Shown: positions 8,992-18,039, numbered from the stretch's first letter. The stretch is 64,000 bases of DNA from Candidatus Heimdallarchaeota archaeon (GCA_030149205.1 JASBSB010000001.1:457142-521141), one strand, 5' to 3'. Notes: a model not told the origin generated them from the letters alone. Numbers and translations are program-made.

Positions 8992-11349
8992 ATGTGGGAA
9001 GAAGAGAGATTTAGAAGCCTTTGCTTCGAATTAATTAAAGCTGAAAGTGAGGAGGAGGCAAAGAGAATATTAATTGAGTATAAATTATGGAATAATAAAG
9101 ATTATTGGTTCGATTACGGCAAAGATGAATTTAACTATAGGACTACTGGAAATCAACAAGCAAACGCTGATGCAGCATTAGTAGAAAAAATTATCAATTC
9201 TATCGATGCAGTTATTTTAAAAGATGCACAATTTTCTAATTTAGACCCAGAAGATCTAAATGCTCCAAAAACTGTTGCAGAAGCAGTTGACAGGTTTTAT
9301 GGAATACCTGAGGGTAAACTTATTAATGAAATAAAATCAAAACGTAAAGAATTAGCAAAAAATATTTTACTAGTAGCTTCAGGGAAAGGACAAGAGGGAA
9401 ATTCACGCCCTTCTATTTCTATTATTGACCAGGGTGAAGGGCAGTACCCTGAGGATTTTGAAGATACATTTCTTTCACTTTCGGGAACAAATAAAGTAAG
9501 GACACCATACGTACAAGGAAAGTTTAATATGGGTTCAACTGGTGTACTGGAATTTTGTGGTGATCTTCATCTCCAGCTTATTCTCTCAAAAAGACATTCA
9601 ATGATAACCAATGACAATGAACAAGCTCCATGGGGATTTACTATTGTTCGAAGGTTCAAAGCAACTGATAGCAATCAGATGAAATTAGACTCGTACAAAT
9701 ATTTAAAGATTAATGGAATCATTCCAAAATTTTTTGCTAAATCAATTAATTTACTTCCAACCGATGGTACTTTGGATAATTACTCAAAACCCTTACATGA
9801 AGGAACTATGGTGAAAATGTATTCTTACGATCTTCCTGTTGGATTAAAATCTCAAGTTAGACAATCTTTATTCTCAAGGCTCAATATTTTATTACCCCAA
9901 ATTGCCCTTCCGATTAGCGTTTATGAAAGAAGAAATTTTAAAGGTTCAGACTATTGTGTTTATCTTGAAGGTATTTACACGAGCTTGCTAGAAAACAACA
10001 CAAATGTAGACAAAGAGAATATTTTTGATGGTGCGATTTATTACGAAGGAAAGAAACTTCCATACTATGTATTTATATTTTTAGCAGGAAAGCGTTCATC
10101 CTATTTCGGGAAAGAAACCATAATTCTATCAATCAACGGACAAATGCAAGGTGAATTCAAAAAATCATTGATACAGAGTGCTAACCTTGGGTATTTAGCA
10201 GACGATATGATTTTGCTGCTTGATTGCACCAATTTAGACCGATCAACTCAGCTTTCCCTTTTTATGAATAGTCGTGATAGAATTAGAGGGGAAAAAACAA
10301 AGGAATTACAGAAAATTCTGAAAGAAGAATTAAAAGGTCATCCTGGTTTAAAAATATTAAATAGAGAACGTAGAAATGAGAAAATGAGGTCACCTCCCGG
10401 AGATAGAAAAAATGTAAATGATACATTATTAAAAGTATTTCTCTATACAAAGAATATAGTTGATACCCTACCCAAGGGAGAAAATAGGTCACTTCGAAAT
10501 CCAATTAATTTATCACCTCATAATTCTGAGAGCATATATAACGGTAATTTCTGGCCTACTTTTTTTACACCTGAAAAAAAATTTACTTTAGACAATCCAA
10601 AGATTTTTTATAGAGGAAATAGTGTTAGAATTTTTTTTAAAACGGATGCTGAGAACGATTATTTTCGAAGAAATAAACATCCTGGAAAGTATGATATATG
10701 GTCAGATTCACATGATAAACTTAAATTTAATGCTTCATTTAATTGTAGCAACGGAAGAGCTACTCTGACTATAAAAAAAATTGATAAAAACATCCAAAGT
10801 GAAACCTTAATAAGATTTAAAATAAAAGTTTTTGATGAAACCCAAGTAGTACACTATGACTCTTTTATGCTCAAAATTGAAAATGAAAGACTAAACTCAA
10901 TTTCAAACAAATCTGTTAGAAAACTACCTGCTGGTGATAAAGGGGAAGGTAATCTAGATTCAGACAAGCATGATTTTCCTAATATTACTGAAGTATATAG
11001 AAAGGATTGGGAGGAATACGATTTTAATAAATTTTCTGCTTTAAAAGTAATAAAGAATGAAAATGGAAAATATGATTATTTTATCAATATGGACAACTAT
11101 TATCTTCTTTCACATTTGAAACTTGAAAATAAGCAAAATATAGAAACAGTTAAACAGTTTTATCAAAGTGCGGTCATTTCTAATGCTGTAGGGGTCATAA
11201 ACCAAATAACCAGAGAGTATGAAAACAAAGAAAACAATTTAGAAGTTGAGGACGATTTGACTGGTAAAATTCAGGAACAGGTTATAAAAACTACTGAAGC
11301 TACGGTAATCTCATCATTGGCACTTTATGATACGTTTGTTAAAAATTAA
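8992..11349 (+). CDS. GHKL-fold ATPase, MORC/MutL/Hsp90-like, 785 aa
   Basis: The N-terminal domain has the GHKL ATP-binding motifs in order: E65-x3-N69-S-I-D72-A (catalytic Glu and Mg-binding Asn), IIDQGEG (144-150, DxGxG) and GKFNMGSTG (176-184, lid glycines). A transducer-like region with NGQMQGEF and DCTNL...FMNSRDRIRG follows to about residue 440. The last 300 residues are beta-rich and unfamiliar, ending in a helical tail. Iyer, Abhiman and Aravind described MORC-like GHKL ATPases in prokaryotic restriction systems, which fits the methyltransferase and DGQHR neighbours. The start 2 bp after the DGQHR stop, with GAGAGGA just upstream, shows coupling. The enzyme looks intact. It could act as an ATP-driven DNA clamp or effector. 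Confidence 0.78.
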   Translation: MWEEERFRSLCFELIKAESEEEAKRILIEYKLWNNKDYWFDYGKDEFNYRTTGNQQANADAALVEKIINSIDAVILKDAQFSNLDPEDLNAPKTVAEAVDRFYGIPEGKLINEIKSKRKELAKNILLVASGKGQEGNSRPSISIIDQGEGQYPEDFEDTFLSLSGTNKVRTPYVQGKFNMGSTGVLEFCGDLHLQLILSKRHSMITNDNEQAPWGFTIVRRFKATDSNQMKLDSYKYLKINGIIPKFFAKSINLLPTDGTLDNYSKPLHEGTMVKMYSYDLPVGLKSQVRQSLFSRLNILLPQIALPISVYERRNFKGSDYCVYLEGIYTSLLENNTNVDKENIFDGAIYYEGKKLPYYVFIFLAGKRSSYFGKETIILSINGQMQGEFKKSLIQSANLGYLADDMILLLDCTNLDRSTQLSLFMNSRDRIRGEKTKELQKILKEELKGHPGLKILNRERRNEKMRSPPGDRKNVNDTLLKVFLYTKNIVDTLPKGENRSLRNPINLSPHNSESIYNGNFWPTFFTPEKKFTLDNPKIFYRGNSVRIFFKTDAENDYFRRNKHPGKYDIWSDSHDKLKFNASFNCSNGRATLTIKKIDKNIQSETLIRFKIKVFDETQVVHYDSFMLKIENERLNSISNKSVRKLPAGDKGEGNLDSDKHDFPNITEVYRKDWEEYDFNKFSALKVIKNENGKYDYFINMDNYYLLSHLKLENKQNIETVKQFYQSAVISNAVGVINQITREYENKENNLEVEDDLTGKIQEQVIKTTEATVISSLALYDTFVKN

Positions 11350-11740
11350 ACTGAGGTCAAATGTAAGTGTGGGAAATTCCTTCTGATCCGAATACCTAAA
11401 ATTATGATAAATATGACTTAATCTCAACTGGTTGTAAATAGTTTTTCAAAGTGTTATCGATTTATATTTATAATATTGATTTACATTTATTTTTTCTATA
11501 AGAATATATAGACGGTTAGAAATTATTCTTTGGCAACCAATCAAAAAAGTTTGTTTTTATTTTATATTCTGTCTAATTTAAATACATTCAGATAAATAGA
11601 AATAAACAATTAGCTATATATTTTTATATTTAATCAATGTCTTTATAGCAATAAGACTCTTAAATAATAAAACATGAATGTAACAATGGTCACAAAAACC
11701 CAGATTCTCTACCTTCATTCAAATTGTAATCAATTTTTTA
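11350..11740. other. Intergenic DNA between the GHKL gene and the AlkD gene
   Basis: About 390 bases, very AT-rich, between two convergent genes. T-rich runs at both sides could serve as terminators, but no structure stands out. No small gene or RNA is seen. Confidence 0.45.
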
Positions 11741-12484
11741 TTAAGATTTTGTAAGCTCATATTTTTCTAAAAGATGAAGTTGAGTCGGCTTTGAGAGATA
11801 CTTACATGCTTCTCTAAGTTCCGTTTTTGTAAGTGATTCAACATTTTGTTCTAAAAACTTCTCCACTATTGATAAATTTTGTTTTGAAAGGGTACGTACG
11901 ACCCAAGGAATTCCCTTTCTGACATAATAATTGGGATCATTTTTAAGTACATCAATGTTTCGAATAACATAGGGATGAGTATCCCTATTCTTTAGATGCT
12001 TTAGGTAAAAGGTAATAGAAAGTCTTCGAAACCAAAAATTATCATGAAATGTCCAACCTTCCACTCTTTTGATTATGTCAGCATTCAATGGGATGTATCC
12101 GAAGACATTGATACACATATGATCAGCAGTTGTCCAATGATCAATTTTGGGTATCCAATTTTCCTCAAGAAAGTAAAAAAGCGTTGAATCGACCTGTTTT
12201 TTCAGCCGCTCAATAATGAAAAATAAAACAAGAAGTGTTTCAGTGTGCTCAGCCTTAGAATAAAGCAGATTGAGTTGTTCCAGATTCTCCGATAGGACTG
12301 GTTGATGGGTTTTGACAAGATATGAGGCATATCTCTTGAGTTTTCCATTTGAGATCCCCAACCCTGATAGCCTGGTGGGAGGACCTACCTTTGCAATTTT
12401 AATAAATTGTGATTTACTCTCTGCATTTTGGTCTGGTGTACTCGGATTTTTTAACCAGAGAGTTAACTCTTCAACCCAATCCAT
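11741..12484 (-). CDS. AlkD-type DNA alkylation repair glycosylase, 247 aa
   Basis: This is a HEAT-like-repeat DNA glycosylase that would remove positively charged alkylpurines. Family landmarks are DHWTTADHMC (residues 133-142), the following WFRRLSITFYL helix, and PNYYVRKGIPWVVRTLSKQN (about 185-204), which matches the AlkD pattern of a paired Trp/Asp/Arg region ahead of a YxVRKxxxWxLR helix. The length is typical. The gene is convergent with the GHKL ATPase gene and lies between it and tRNA-Lys; whether it belongs to the island or to the core genome is open. Confidence 0.85.
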   Translation of the reverse strand: MDWVEELTLWLKNPSTPDQNAESKSQFIKIAKVGPPTRLSGLGISNGKLKRYASYLVKTHQPVLSENLEQLNLLYSKAEHTETLLVLFFIIERLKKQVDSTLFYFLEENWIPKIDHWTTADHMCINVFGYIPLNADIIKRVEGWTFHDNFWFRRLSITFYLKHLKNRDTHPYVIRNIDVLKNDPNYYVRKGIPWVVRTLSKQNLSIVEKFLEQNVESLTKTELREACKYLSKPTQLHLLEKYELTKS

Positions 12485-12708
12485 AAGAGAATATTAACCC
12501 AACATCACTTAAAAACCTCTAGTCTCTTTCCTTAGAATTTTTGATGATTGTCCCCTAGATCAACCATTAGCACTAAATTATTTGAGTATGTTTTGTCCAC
12601 TTTCAGACAATTAAATTTTTGTAAAAAGTTAATCATAGGTGATAATGATAATAAATTTTAAATGAGAGAGTTATACTCTGAATTTGGTTACTTGTAAAGC
12701 AATCATTT

Positions 12709-12782
12709 GGGCCAGTAGCTCAGCCTGGCAGAGCGATGGACTCTTAATCCATTGGTCGAGGGTTCAAATCCCTTCTGGCTCA
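12709..12782 (+). tRNA. tRNA-Lys, anticodon CUU
   Basis: A cloverleaf with acceptor stem GGGCCAG/CTGGCTC (one G-T pair) and discriminator A. The D arm has AGCTCAGCCTGGCAGAGC, the anticodon arm is ATGGA-CTCTTAA-TCCAT with anticodon CTT, and the T arm is GAGGG-TTCAAAT-CCCTT. No intron, no encoded CCA. A T-rich stretch follows the 3' end and may terminate transcription. Confidence 0.95.
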
Positions 12783-12856
12783 TTATTATTGTTATTTTGA
12801 TTGAATTAAACATCACTACAAAAGATTAATATTGTAATCTAGAATTTACCACTTCT

Positions 12857-13516
12857 CTACTTAAATGAGAGAACTCTAGCCCTTTTATTAAAGTACTTTC
12901 TCTTGATGCTGACTAATATCATGACCAAAGGAAGTATCTCTAGTCCAGTTAGTGGTAACGGATTTTTCTGAGTTGTTCTGATCGAAAGTTTCGGCTCGAC
13001 AATTGGTACCCATGCACGAGATTCTTCGTAATTTATGGATATATTTACTGCTGAACTTCCTGTTCCTTCAACATGAAATTTTATTTTTATTTTTTGCAAT
13101 TCATCACCATTATTCTTAGATGGTGATCTATGAAGGTCATGATAAAATCCAGCGAGGTCTAGAAATTCAGATGACTTCCCATTCAATTTTTCCCAACTGT
13201 AATAAAAATTTGAACGATTAGGATATGATGGATTTTCAGTTTCATTAATCAAATAAATGAAGAAAATTTTTAAATTTCCCGTATAGCTAAGTTGAGTTAA
13301 ATTCACTATAAGAAACCATCGAATATATGTCAAGTTTTTGGTGTTGATCCATTGTGTTGTCAAATTAAGCATTGGAAATTCAAAAATATAGTGGAAATCA
13401 CCTGGAGAATTAAAATTAACAATTTTCTCTTGATGGGAATTAAGGGCACTCGATTCATTAGTTGTAGAAGATGACAACAGCAGGACACCTATTATCATAA
13501 GGCCAAACACTTTCAA
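12857..13516 (-). CDS. Secreted, membrane-anchored hypothetical protein, 219 aa
   Basis: No known family. The N-terminus is a signal peptide (VFGLMIIGVLLLSSSTT). The middle is a beta-rich domain with several NLT/NIS-type N-glycosylation sequons. The C-terminus has a short hydrophobic segment, LTGLEILPLVMILVSI, followed by a basic tail (KRKYFNKRAR). This layout resembles the C-terminal sorting tails seen on exported proteins of Asgard archaea. It therefore looks like a surface protein held in the membrane. The start is TTG at 13516, which gives a Lys in the n-region; an in-frame ATG at 13498 is the alternative. Confidence 0.6.
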   Translation of the reverse strand: MKVFGLMIIGVLLLSSSTTNESSALNSHQEKIVNFNSPGDFHYIFEFPMLNLTTQWINTKNLTYIRWFLIVNLTQLSYTGNLKIFFIYLINETENPSYPNRSNFYYSWEKLNGKSSEFLDLAGFYHDLHRSPSKNNGDELQKIKIKFHVEGTGSSAVNISINYEESRAWVPIVEPKLSIRTTQKNPLPLTGLEILPLVMILVSIKRKYFNKRARVLSFK

Positions 13517-13661
13517 TCCAAATACCTAATAAATTATTACAGAGAAGTACTTATTAATTTTTCCTATGCCTTAGAAAGATTCATTAGTATTACGTTGCAT
13601 GTGTAAATTGAATTGTTATAAAGCTGAAACAGGACTAAAGGAGAGAAATTATAAGAACAAT

Positions 13662-14726
13662 TTAGAAACCATTTTTGCCAGAAATAAATCCTTCAAAGTT
13701 TGTTTTGGCTTGGGCAAGTGGTACTGTTACTGGAGGAGCTTTAAACAGATATGGTGCAGGTCCAGAGACTGGCCCTTTAGCAACAGTGTTTATAGCAATT
13801 TTCATTGTTCTGATTGCATCAGCCAAACTTGCTGCACCATTAGAACCATCAACAGATTCCATTCTGATATCTAAAGTCACAGGCTGACCCAAGAACCCTT
13901 TTCCTGCCACCCAGTAGTTTCCAATTCTTAAGGAACCTAAAAACTCAAGATAATCAGTGGTACCAGCAGCAACCTCGAAATTATAATCAAGTGCTTGTTT
14001 GATTGAGTGTTCCTTCACAGACCTCTTGTAATTTCTACGGTCAAAATCCAATGTTGTAAGTCCTTCCAACCCACCAGAGACATCTAACTGATAGGTCTCT
14101 TTAACATGGACACCGATGTCCTTCAACACCTGAAGTAGTCCTTTGTGGAACGAGGTTCCTCCTGCCTGAGACTGTAAGTCATCTCCTAAAATTGGCAGAC
14201 TTGCTTCTCTGAACTTTCTTGCCCAAACACTGTTTCTGGCTAGAGGGGTGGGAGTTGCATTTATTACACCGATTTTCGCTTTCAGGGCAGCCTCGGCAAA
14301 CATCTCTGCTGTCTGTACTGCACCAGATGGCGTTGCTATTACCAGCATTTCAGCCCCACTGTTTTCTAACACCTTGACAACATCAACATCCTTGGAATCT
14401 GAGACTTTAAGTTCTCCTCTTGCAGTTTCTGCAACTCCATCTAATGTTGGGGATTTTTGAACGATGACATGAGTGGTTTCTAGCTCCACAACCATGTCCA
14501 TTTTGTTAGGAGCAGCAAATATAGCCTCAGAAAGGTCTTTTCCAACCTTTCGCTCATCTATGTCGAAAGCTGCTACAACCTTTATATCCTCGATTTGAAA
14601 TCCTCCAATTTTGGGATGGAGAAGGTCGTCTTGGTTTTTATGATCTGAGTAATATTTTATACCTTGAACTAAGCCATTTACGAGGTTTCCAACGCCAGCT
14701 ACTGCAACTTTGATTCTGTCTTCCAT
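13662..14726 (-). CDS. Divergent myo-inositol-1-phosphate synthase paralogue, 354 aa
   Basis: Homologous over its full length to the upstream inositol-phosphate synthase. It has a Rossmann start (VAVAGVGNLVNGLVQGIKYY), an ATPSG loop and a C-terminal APPVTVPLAQAKTNFEGFI. It departs from the family at key points: the usual GDDxKSQxGAT loop is GDDLQSQAGGT, so the Lys is replaced by Gln, and the region after the GNTDF-like site is SGGLEGLTTLDF rather than the usual NM...SKxxSKT. It starts 6 bp after the stop of the first copy with GAGGTAATTAAG before the ATG, so the two are co-translated. It may make a different product or be a partner subunit. Confidence 0.8.
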   Translation of the reverse strand: MEDRIKVAVAGVGNLVNGLVQGIKYYSDHKNQDDLLHPKIGGFQIEDIKVVAAFDIDERKVGKDLSEAIFAAPNKMDMVVELETTHVIVQKSPTLDGVAETARGELKVSDSKDVDVVKVLENSGAEMLVIATPSGAVQTAEMFAEAALKAKIGVINATPTPLARNSVWARKFREASLPILGDDLQSQAGGTSFHKGLLQVLKDIGVHVKETYQLDVSGGLEGLTTLDFDRRNYKRSVKEHSIKQALDYNFEVAAGTTDYLEFLGSLRIGNYWVAGKGFLGQPVTLDIRMESVDGSNGAASLADAIRTMKIAINTVAKGPVSGPAPYLFKAPPVTVPLAQAKTNFEGFISGKNGF

Positions 14727-14731
14727 CTTAA

Positions 14732-15814
14732 TTACCTCTCTAAATCTCCTTGAATGAATTTTTCTATGTTCTCCCTTGCTTCAAAATCGGGAACTTGAAC
14801 AGGAGGATGTTTAAAAGCATAAGAGCTCATTGTGATGAGTGGACCCCCTATACCTCTGTCCTGTGCAATTGCAAGTGCGCGAATAACATCTATCATAACT
14901 CCTGCAGAATTTGGGGAGTCTTGAACTGAGAGTTTGAGATTTACAGTCACATGTTGATCACCGAAATTTCTTCCCTCAGCATTGATATAACATACCTTGT
15001 TATCCTTTAGAAATGGCACATAATCAGATGGGCCTATTCTAACAGGGATTTCATAAGGTAATACTGAGGTCACTGCCTCAGTCTTTGAGATCCTCTTGGT
15101 CGTTAATCTACCCTCATGTTTCATGTTCTCAAAATCTGTGTTTCCACCAATGTTTAGCTGATGGGTTCGATCCACAGCAATTCCTCTATCCTTCATAAGT
15201 TGCATTAGTACTCTGTGCAAAATTGTTGCTCCTAACTGTGACTTGATGTCATCACCAGCACAGGGGATTCCGGCAGCCTCAAATTTCTTTGACCACTCAG
15301 AGTCTGAGACTATGAAAGAGGGGATACCATTGGCAAATGCCACACCTGCGTCTAATGCAGCCTGAGCATATATTTTTGTGGCAGATTCAGAGCCAACAGG
15401 TAGAAAATTAACCAGCACATCTACTTTCCTTTCCTTTAAGACATCAGCAACGTTTACAGCCTTGGTTTTATCTTCGTCATAACAGAAGAAGGATTCTTTC
15501 ATGTGAGGAGCAACACCATCAGAGATGGGTCCAGGTTGTACAATGACACCTAACTTAGGAACCTCTGAAAACTTGTTCACACAGTTAGGTGACTCCCATA
15601 TGGCTTCTGAAACGTCCTTTCCGATTTTTTTTGAGTTCACCTCAAATACTGCAACAATTTCTAAGTCATGAATATGATATGGCCCAAATCTAACATGCAT
15701 TAATCCGGGAATGGTTTGATGATCATCTGCATCCTTATAATAATACAAACCTTGAATAATTGAAGCTGCACAGTTCCCTAAACCTGCGATAGCCACTCTG
15801 ATTTTACGTGTCAT
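14732..15814 (-). CDS. ino1: myo-inositol-1-phosphate (L-inositol-3-phosphate) synthase, 360 aa
   Basis: An NAD-dependent enzyme that converts glucose 6-phosphate to inositol phosphate, the first step to archaetidylinositol lipids and to inositol phosphodiester solutes. It has the short archaeal/actinobacterial form of the family. Features are the NAD-binding VAIAGLGNCAASIIQG (residues 6-21), NFLPVGSE, GDDIKSQLGATILHRVL with its conserved Lys, and NIGGNTDFENM followed by TTKRISKTEAV. All canonical elements are present, so this copy is likely the active one. It is the middle gene of a three-gene minus-strand cluster with a nucleotidyltransferase upstream and a divergent paralogue downstream. 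Confidence 0.9.
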   Translation of the reverse strand: MTRKIRVAIAGLGNCAASIIQGLYYYKDADDHQTIPGLMHVRFGPYHIHDLEIVAVFEVNSKKIGKDVSEAIWESPNCVNKFSEVPKLGVIVQPGPISDGVAPHMKESFFCYDEDKTKAVNVADVLKERKVDVLVNFLPVGSESATKIYAQAALDAGVAFANGIPSFIVSDSEWSKKFEAAGIPCAGDDIKSQLGATILHRVLMQLMKDRGIAVDRTHQLNIGGNTDFENMKHEGRLTTKRISKTEAVTSVLPYEIPVRIGPSDYVPFLKDNKVCYINAEGRNFGDQHVTVNLKLSVQDSPNSAGVMIDVIRALAIAQDRGIGGPLITMSSYAFKHPPVQVPDFEARENIEKFIQGDLER

Positions 15815-15939
15815 ATTATCTACCTTTTCTAGTCATCACATATTATTTGTTCATAAAAGTAAAGCGGTAGGTAGTCACACTTCAGTTAATTTCTAAGCGT
15901 CAAAAATTGTTAAACAATCCTTAGAGATGTTGCTTTTGC

Positions 15940-16650
15940 CTACGAAAGACCAGTCCATGTCTCATTTGCCAATTCAAAATCTTTTTGTGTATCAATTGAC
16001 ATCCAAAACATTTCATCGGAGAGCTGATAAACCGCAAACTGTTTCTCCTCTACTAAATCTAAGAAAATCGTGTCCTCCATCTGACCCTTATCAGGAAATC
16101 TTTGGATAATTGTGCTGTTGATGATATCCACTCCAGCATGTATAGGAACGTTAAGCCTCGGCTTTTCCTCAAATGCTGTAATTATAGATTCCTTGATATG
16201 CAATATCCCGTAGGGTGAAGTCATGTTTACAGCCAACATGGTTGCCAGCACATTCATCTTTTCATGCATTTCTTTCATCTCAGTAAAATCAAAATTGGTT
16301 AATACGTCCCCATTGCTTATAGCTATCTGGTCTGAGCTTGTATATTGGCCAGCCTGTTTGATAGCACCCCCACTGCCTAGTTTCTCTTTTTCAACTGAAT
16401 AAGATAGTTCAATAGATCCAAACTCAGTTTCAAACTGTCTCCCAAAGTGCTGTTCAATCTTTTCAGCAAGGTGGCCAGTAGCCAACACAAGATGTTGAAA
16501 TCCATTTTTGGCATACCAGTTCATTTCCCACTCAAGTATTGATTTATCCCCTATTTTTGTCAGGGCTTTGGGGATTTCATTCATTGTTACACTCCGTAGC
16601 CTTGTACCTTTTCCACCTACTAAAATTATTCCCTCTGAAATTTTCGACAT
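15940..16650 (-). CDS. Sugar-phosphate / inositol-phosphate nucleotidyltransferase, 236 aa
   Basis: A member of the NTP-transferase family that couples a sugar or polyol phosphate to a nucleotide. The N-terminus has the pyrophosphorylase signature IILVGGKGTRLRS (residues 8-20) and MNEIPKALTKIGDKSIL. ISNGDVLTNFDF supplies the metal-binding Asp. It lacks the left-handed beta-helix extension, so it is the short single-domain type similar to HddC. It lies just upstream of two inositol-phosphate synthases, so CTP:inositol-1-phosphate cytidylyltransferase activity is plausible, but a mannose or heptose phosphate guanylyltransferase cannot be excluded. Confidence 0.8.
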   Translation of the reverse strand: MSKISEGIILVGGKGTRLRSVTMNEIPKALTKIGDKSILEWEMNWYAKNGFQHLVLATGHLAEKIEQHFGRQFETEFGSIELSYSVEKEKLGSGGAIKQAGQYTSSDQIAISNGDVLTNFDFTEMKEMHEKMNVLATMLAVNMTSPYGILHIKESIITAFEEKPRLNVPIHAGVDIINSTIIQRFPDKGQMEDTIFLDLVEEKQFAVYQLSDEMFWMSIDTQKDFELANETWTGLS

Positions 16651-16685
16651 AAGCTAACCTGAACTTTAAGATAAAAAATTTTGTC

Positions 16686-18038
16686 TTATACATTCACATC
16701 ATTGAATGAAGATTGAAACCTTCTTAGGAATCTCAAGAGAGATATCTTCAAATACTCGATTTTTAGTGACAACAATAAGCTCAAGACATAGGTCACTACA
16801 TTTAATATTATGATGTGGGAGTTTATCTGATTCCAAGTCTGCATCGGAACATAGTTACCATTATTTAGCTGGTTCATTAGAGAATGAAACACTGACCTGC
16901 TTATGCCATAAAATGGTAGGATTAAGGTAAAATACATTGAAAAAATCAAAACCATGAAAATTATTGCAAAACCAACTTGTAGGTAGGGGTTTGAAAGGAG
17001 CCAATCAATCAGACTGTATAGAAATATAAGGACAAACAAAGAGAGAGAGGTCAGAAAGATTACCCAGATAAATGAACTTTGCGATGGTGTAATTCCCTCA
17101 GTGGAAGGGAACAGAAGATATCTAACAACACTGTATAATGTAACGGGAATCCAAATGATTAAGAATAAAGCAACAGTTCTTGACAATATCTTAATTGGTA
17201 GAGAGATAGGGTACGATTTTTCATGATACAAGCGCCCTCTGTACTCATCAAGATAGGTAGCGTAATGGAGTAAAGGTATAGCCACACTTGTGGCGATCAG
17301 ATAACTCTGAAAAAAGTGGCTGAAAAGCTGGAGAAGCTGAATATCTGGAGAAAATATCACCTGATTAGAACCCCTTGGTGTGAAATTTGCAGAAAATTCA
17401 AAGATAAAATCGCGGTAACCCCCTAACAGATACATTTGTATCAGAAGCAAAGGAAAGATTAGAAGTATTGGTTGAACTTTATAAATTTCCGTTTTCACAG
17501 TAGAATACAACATGAGAATTCTGTTAGGATTTGATCCTTTTTTCAATCTATCAACTTTAGCTGAAGATCGATTATAAAATGAAATCAGAATGGTACCCAC
17601 CACCAGAATCCCAGACAGGAACAGTCCAAAAAGATATGGCGGAGAGGCCCCTGAGACAACAATCGAATAATCTACTTCGACACTCTGCTTTCCTTGAAAG
17701 AAAATTATATCTATAACCCCTTGACTTGATGCCACAAATTCCAGAGATATAGAATCCTTGATTATCCCCTGAAAAATAGTTACTGAAGTTCTAGAACTTC
17801 TAAATGTGATGGACATGTTTGAAGGCAATGATACTTTGATGTGGATAATCACCCTCTGACCAATGTTTGCTGAAGAACCCTTTAAAAAAAAGGGATTATT
17901 TTTAATGTCGGAAGAAATAGGGATTGTGGTAGTTTCTGTTGTGGTTTGTGGGATAAAACCTATTATAACCCAACCTAAAAATATCAGGAATATCATTGCG
18001 ACTGAAATAGTTAAATTATATCTACGGTAGTTTATCAT
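16686..18038 (-). CDS. ABC-type transport membrane protein, 450 aa
   Basis: The protein has one N-terminal membrane segment (about residues 10-30), an extracellular beta-rich domain of about 90 residues, a second membrane segment (near 133-153), and then six or so helices to the C-terminus in ABC-2 style. It is the last gene of a three-gene operon with an ATPase and a similar membrane protein, spaced 1 bp from the preceding stop. The matching layout of the two membrane proteins suggests they form a heterodimeric permease. The substrate is unknown. Confidence 0.7.
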   Translation of the reverse strand: MINYRRYNLTISVAMIFLIFLGWVIIGFIPQTTTETTTIPISSDIKNNPFFLKGSSANIGQRVIIHIKVSLPSNMSITFRSSRTSVTIFQGIIKDSISLEFVASSQGVIDIIFFQGKQSVEVDYSIVVSGASPPYLFGLFLSGILVVGTILISFYNRSSAKVDRLKKGSNPNRILMLYSTVKTEIYKVQPILLIFPLLLIQMYLLGGYRDFIFEFSANFTPRGSNQVIFSPDIQLLQLFSHFFQSYLIATSVAIPLLHYATYLDEYRGRLYHEKSYPISLPIKILSRTVALFLIIWIPVTLYSVVRYLLFPSTEGITPSQSSFIWVIFLTSLSLFVLIFLYSLIDWLLSNPYLQVGFAIIFMVLIFSMYFTLILPFYGISRSVFHSLMNQLNNGNYVPMQTWNQINSHIIILNVVTYVLSLLLSLKIEYLKISLLRFLRRFQSSFNDVNV

Positions 18039-18039
18039 G

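Noticed and set aside
7655..11349. Calling the DGQHR and GHKL genes part of a phosphorothioation (Dnd) system
   Set aside because: No dndA, dndC, dndD or dndE-like gene is present. The neighbour is an adenine methyltransferase, so only a distant relation to DndB is supported.
35..12782. Possible attachment sites (tRNA 3'-end duplications) bordering the accessory island
   Set aside because: I saw no second copy of either tRNA 3' end in the window, and both tRNA genes face away from the island.
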